From Acidobacteriota bacterium (GTDB lineage: Bacteria; Acidobacteriota; Terriglobia; Bryobacterales; UBA6623), in contig JAQBUE010000013.1 in the NCBI GenBank assembly GCA_027624045.1, forward strand, positions 1 through 49,987: a DNA stretch of 49,987 nt, given 5' to 3'. How positions within the stretch are numbered: the stretch's first letter is position 1; each line of letters opens with the position of its first letter. Both the position numbers and the translations under genes were made by a program. The notes below the pieces were generated by a model that made no database searches, was not told where the DNA came from, and saw nothing but the letters and a program-made list of their open reading frames with translations. Shown in pieces: positions 48,103 through 49,987 of the stretch.

Positions 48103-48329
48103 GGTATTGTTTCGTCCCCGGCCTCGACCTACCGCATTTCAGGATCATTCTTGGATTGGAAAATGCTATGGGCAAGCGTGGTCCGGGTGGACGACTTGGC
48201 AGACGGATTCTAACATTGTGAGGTGGAGAGACGCGGGCTGGCGGTGCGTGCCTTCGGTTTGGCCGGCGCGGGTGTATATTAGCAGCAGCGTTGATCGGGA
48301 ATGTTCAAGCGGTGGGAGATCAGTCGAGT

Positions 48330-49271
48330 ATGACAAAGGGACGAGTCACGCCTTGGATCGTCGCGGCGGTCTCGGCGGTCGTCCTTATCTGCGCCGTACC
48401 CCGCCTGGAGGCTTCTCCGTTGAATGTGCGTGTAGCCGCCATTTCGTTTGTCCCCACGAAGTTCGATCTGCACGGCAACGCCGACCGTCTCGAACAAGCC
48501 TTCCGGGAAGCCAAGCTCGGGGGCGCTGAAATCGCCGTGGCTCCCGAGGGCGTTTTAGAAGGCTACGTCGTCAACGAAATCATCGCCGGCGAGTTTCCCG
48601 CCGAAAAGATGCGGGAAGTGGCGGTCCCGATCGATGATCCCGTCATCCAACGCTTCCAGCATCTCGCCAAAGAGCTGGAGATGTCGCTCGTTTTCGGGCT
48701 GGCCGAGCGCATCGGAGACGACGTCTACAACTGCGCCATCTTCATCGATCACGAGGGGCTCATTCGCGGCAAGTATCACAAGATGCAGTTCGCGGAAGGC
48801 TATGACGAAGCGTGGTGGTACAACCGCCTGGGGCGTGCCAGTCGCGCCTTCGATACGCCCTTCGGCCGCGCGGGCATCCTGATCTGCAATGACCGCTGGA
48901 ATCCCAGTCTGGCCCGCATCCCCGTGCTCGACGGTGCCCGCTTCCTGCTGATTCCCTCCATGGGTTCGCGCGGTCTCAAGCAGGACGAAGCCGTCCTAAA
49001 CCGGGGCCAGGAGAACGGCGTTCCGATCGTCGAGGCGAACGTTGGGGTGACGCTGATCGTCAACGACGGCAAGATCGTCACCGTTGATCGCAGGGAAGAG
49101 GGAATCACCTTCGCCGACATCACTATCCCTGCAGCGGCGGCCTCGCAAGAGCAGGAACGTGATCGAGTCGAGAAAGAGTTTCTTGAGTGGCGCGAGGGGG
49201 AGATGAAGTTGCGGTTGGAGAAGACTCTCGAGAAGGTGAGAAAGAAATCGGCGGGGCAGACTGGATCGTAG
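48330..49271 (+). CDS. secreted carbon-nitrogen hydrolase (nitrilase superfamily)
   Basis: A 313-residue amidase-like enzyme with a signal peptide (WIVAAVSAVVLICAVPRLEA). The triad is Glu73 in VAPEGVLEGY, Lys151 in GKYHKMQF and Cys186 in LICNDRWNPS. The fold needs only these plus a second Glu near 160. The Cys is followed by NDRW rather than the YD-x-R of common amidases, so the branch is unclear. It would hydrolyse an amide or nitrile outside the cytoplasm. The frame extends to 48291, but ATG at 48330 begins the signal. The C-terminal charged helix (QERDRVEKEFLEWREGEMKL) may be a coiled coil. It is divergent from the GH109-like gene. Confidence 0.82.
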   Translation: MTKGRVTPWIVAAVSAVVLICAVPRLEASPLNVRVAAISFVPTKFDLHGNADRLEQAFREAKLGGAEIAVAPEGVLEGYVVNEIIAGEFPAEKMREVAVPIDDPVIQRFQHLAKELEMSLVFGLAERIGDDVYNCAIFIDHEGLIRGKYHKMQFAEGYDEAWWYNRLGRASRAFDTPFGRAGILICNDRWNPSLARIPVLDGARFLLIPSMGSRGLKQDEAVLNRGQENGVPIVEANVGVTLIVNDGKIVTVDRREEGITFADITIPAAAASQEQERDRVEKEFLEWREGEMKLRLEKTLEKVRKKSAGQTGS

Positions 49272-49307
49272 GCGTTTGGGCAGGCCAGCCAGTCGGCGCA
49301 ACGCCAT

Positions 49308-49724
49308 GTGGAGACGAAAGCGCTCAATCAGGCAGTGGCACGCAACAGCGAGCGTTTCCCGAAGGACTTCTGCTTCCGTCTGAGCACCAAGGAAGTCGAA
49401 GCATTGAACCGGTCACAGGTTGTGACCGGTTCCCAAAAGCATCGCAATCCGCGCTACCCGCCCCGCGCCTTCAGCGAGCAGGGGGTAGCCATGCTGTCTT
49501 CCGTCCTGCGAAGCAAACAGGCTGCGGAGGTCAATGTGGCCATCATGCGTGCTTTCGTCCGTCTTCGCCGGATGCTGGCAACTAACGAAGAATTAGCCCG
49601 CAAGGTCGCCCGGCACGATCGGCTGATCACCTTACTCTTCGACCAAGTCGACAAGTTGCTTTGGTCGCCGGAGCCCAAGAAGAAACGTTCCATCGGCTTC
49701 ACTCACCCGAAAGACGAAGAGTAG
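49308..49724 (+). pseudogene. 5'-truncated ORF6N-domain gene
   Basis: A 138-codon frame, beginning GTG GAG ACG. It matches the middle and end of ORF6N proteins (phage antirepressor/KilA-like): ETKALNQAVARNSERFPKDF, RAFSEQGVAMLSSVLRS and KAAEVNVAIMRAFVRLR-like text, then a short tail with WSPEPKKKRSIGF. The usual 30-40 N-terminal residues with the ILDADLAELYG strand are absent, and the upstream bases look unrelated. So it is a decayed or partial copy that may still be translated from GTG. ORF6N genes are often on phages, plasmids and genomic islands, in line with the mobile material at this end. Confidence 0.72.
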
Positions 49725-49844
49725 CTCACCCTTTTCAGGGCGGCGCGGAAGGGGTTTCCCGGATCGCGGCGCGGGCCGGCGGATTGACATCCGGCGCTCT
49801 GTTGCTTGGCCGAGTGGCAGATTGGTTTGGCAGGAAAAAAAGCC

Positions 49845-49872
49845 GCGGACCCCAAAACCGGGGTCCACGCTA
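49845..49872. repeat. dispersed hairpin repeat, copy 2, at the intron edge
   Basis: GGACCCC (49847-49853) pairs perfectly with GGGGTCC (49860-49866) across AAAACC. The same sequence family appears at 1656-1683. It ends one base before the group II intron begins, so it is the intron's 5' exon. A stem-loop of this kind could also serve as a terminator. Confidence 0.55.
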
Positions 49873-49987
49873 GTGTGCCCAGCATGGGCTGAATCTAGTT
49901 GGCTGAAAGGAGCTAACCGGGAACCGCAAGGCGTAGCCGCGAGGTGAAGCTGAAGGAAGCGGGGAACAAACCTTTGACCGTAGGAAC
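49873..49987 (+). mobile_element. 5' end of a probable group II intron (runs off the window)
   Basis: The sequence opens GTGTGCCCAGCATGGGC, the GUGYG start and first helix (GCCC/GGGC) of bacterial group II introns. It continues GTTGGCT gaaagg AGCTAAC (a helix), GAAGCTGAAGGAAGC and GACCGTAGGAAC, which resemble domain I of such introns. The RT-maturase gene, domains V/VI and the 3' splice site would lie beyond the window. It follows directly on a perfect hairpin (49847-49866), which recalls terminator-targeted class C introns; the class itself cannot be judged from 115 nt. Confidence 0.65.

Noticed and set aside
1..49987. CRISPR array, tRNA or rRNA genes
   Set aside because: No regularly spaced direct repeats of 25-37 bp with unique spacers, and no cloverleaf or rRNA-like sequence was noticed on either strand; a tRNAscan and Rfam search would settle it.

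Overview
The window is about 50 kb of GC-rich bacterial chromosome, close to fully coding, with short operons on both strands. Gene content suggests a soil-type Acidobacteriota, perhaps Bryobacterales/Solibacter-like. This is an inference from a TPR/CRTAC1-type secreted protein, an MlrC-like M81 protein, secreted Gfo/Idh/MocA-fold proteins, a lipoprotein pectate lyase, a GldF-GldG fusion with a DUF4340 protein, and dispersed short repeats. No 16S, tRNA or CRISPR was seen, so the placement is not proven.

Left edge (1-1.8 kb): two decayed hicB-hicA toxin-antitoxin units, then about 600 bp of gene-free DNA with nested hairpins and dispersed repeats. 1.8-9.2 kb: a secreted amidohydrolase, an MlrC-like M81 protein divergent from a TPR/FG-GAP/UnbV protein, a glutamate-semialdehyde-aminomutase-like enzyme and two small membrane proteins. 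9.3-13.3 kb: ybbP and ybbA, divergent from tesA, an arrangement also found in E. coli. 13.4-18.6 kb: a DUF3604 protein, a frameshifted SGNH hydrolase and a secreted alpha/beta hydrolase. 18.8-24.2 kb: a HAD phosphatase, a TonB-like protein, HNH nuclease and ComF (overlapping), a DksA-like protein and a class IV aminotransferase. 24.4-30.9 kb: a SnoaL-like protein, an oxidoreductase, and a convergent operon of GldA-type ATPase, GldF-GldG fusion and DUF4340 protein.

31.2-38.8 kb: pectate lyase, DoxX, recG-rsmD, a GT87-like membrane protein and an amino-acid permease. 39.1-46.7 kb: a small AT-hook-like protein, a serine hydrolase/NamZ fusion, ruvA-ruvB, rsmE and two calcineurin-like phosphoesterases. 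46.8-49.3 kb: a GH109-like secreted glycosidase divergent from a secreted carbon-nitrogen hydrolase. Right edge: a 5'-truncated ORF6N gene, a dispersed hairpin repeat, and the first about 115 nt of a probable group II intron directly behind that hairpin.

Housekeeping genes (recG, rsmD, ruvAB, rsmE, comF, ybbAP/tesA) alternate with secreted scavenging enzymes acting on pectin, amino sugars, peptidoglycan fragments and esters. The most unusual observations are the serine hydrolase/NamZ fusion, a relay of two 5-codon ORFs linking ybbA to ybbP, short tandem duplications across several stop codons, the decayed hicBA pair, and the intron placed behind a hairpin repeat.
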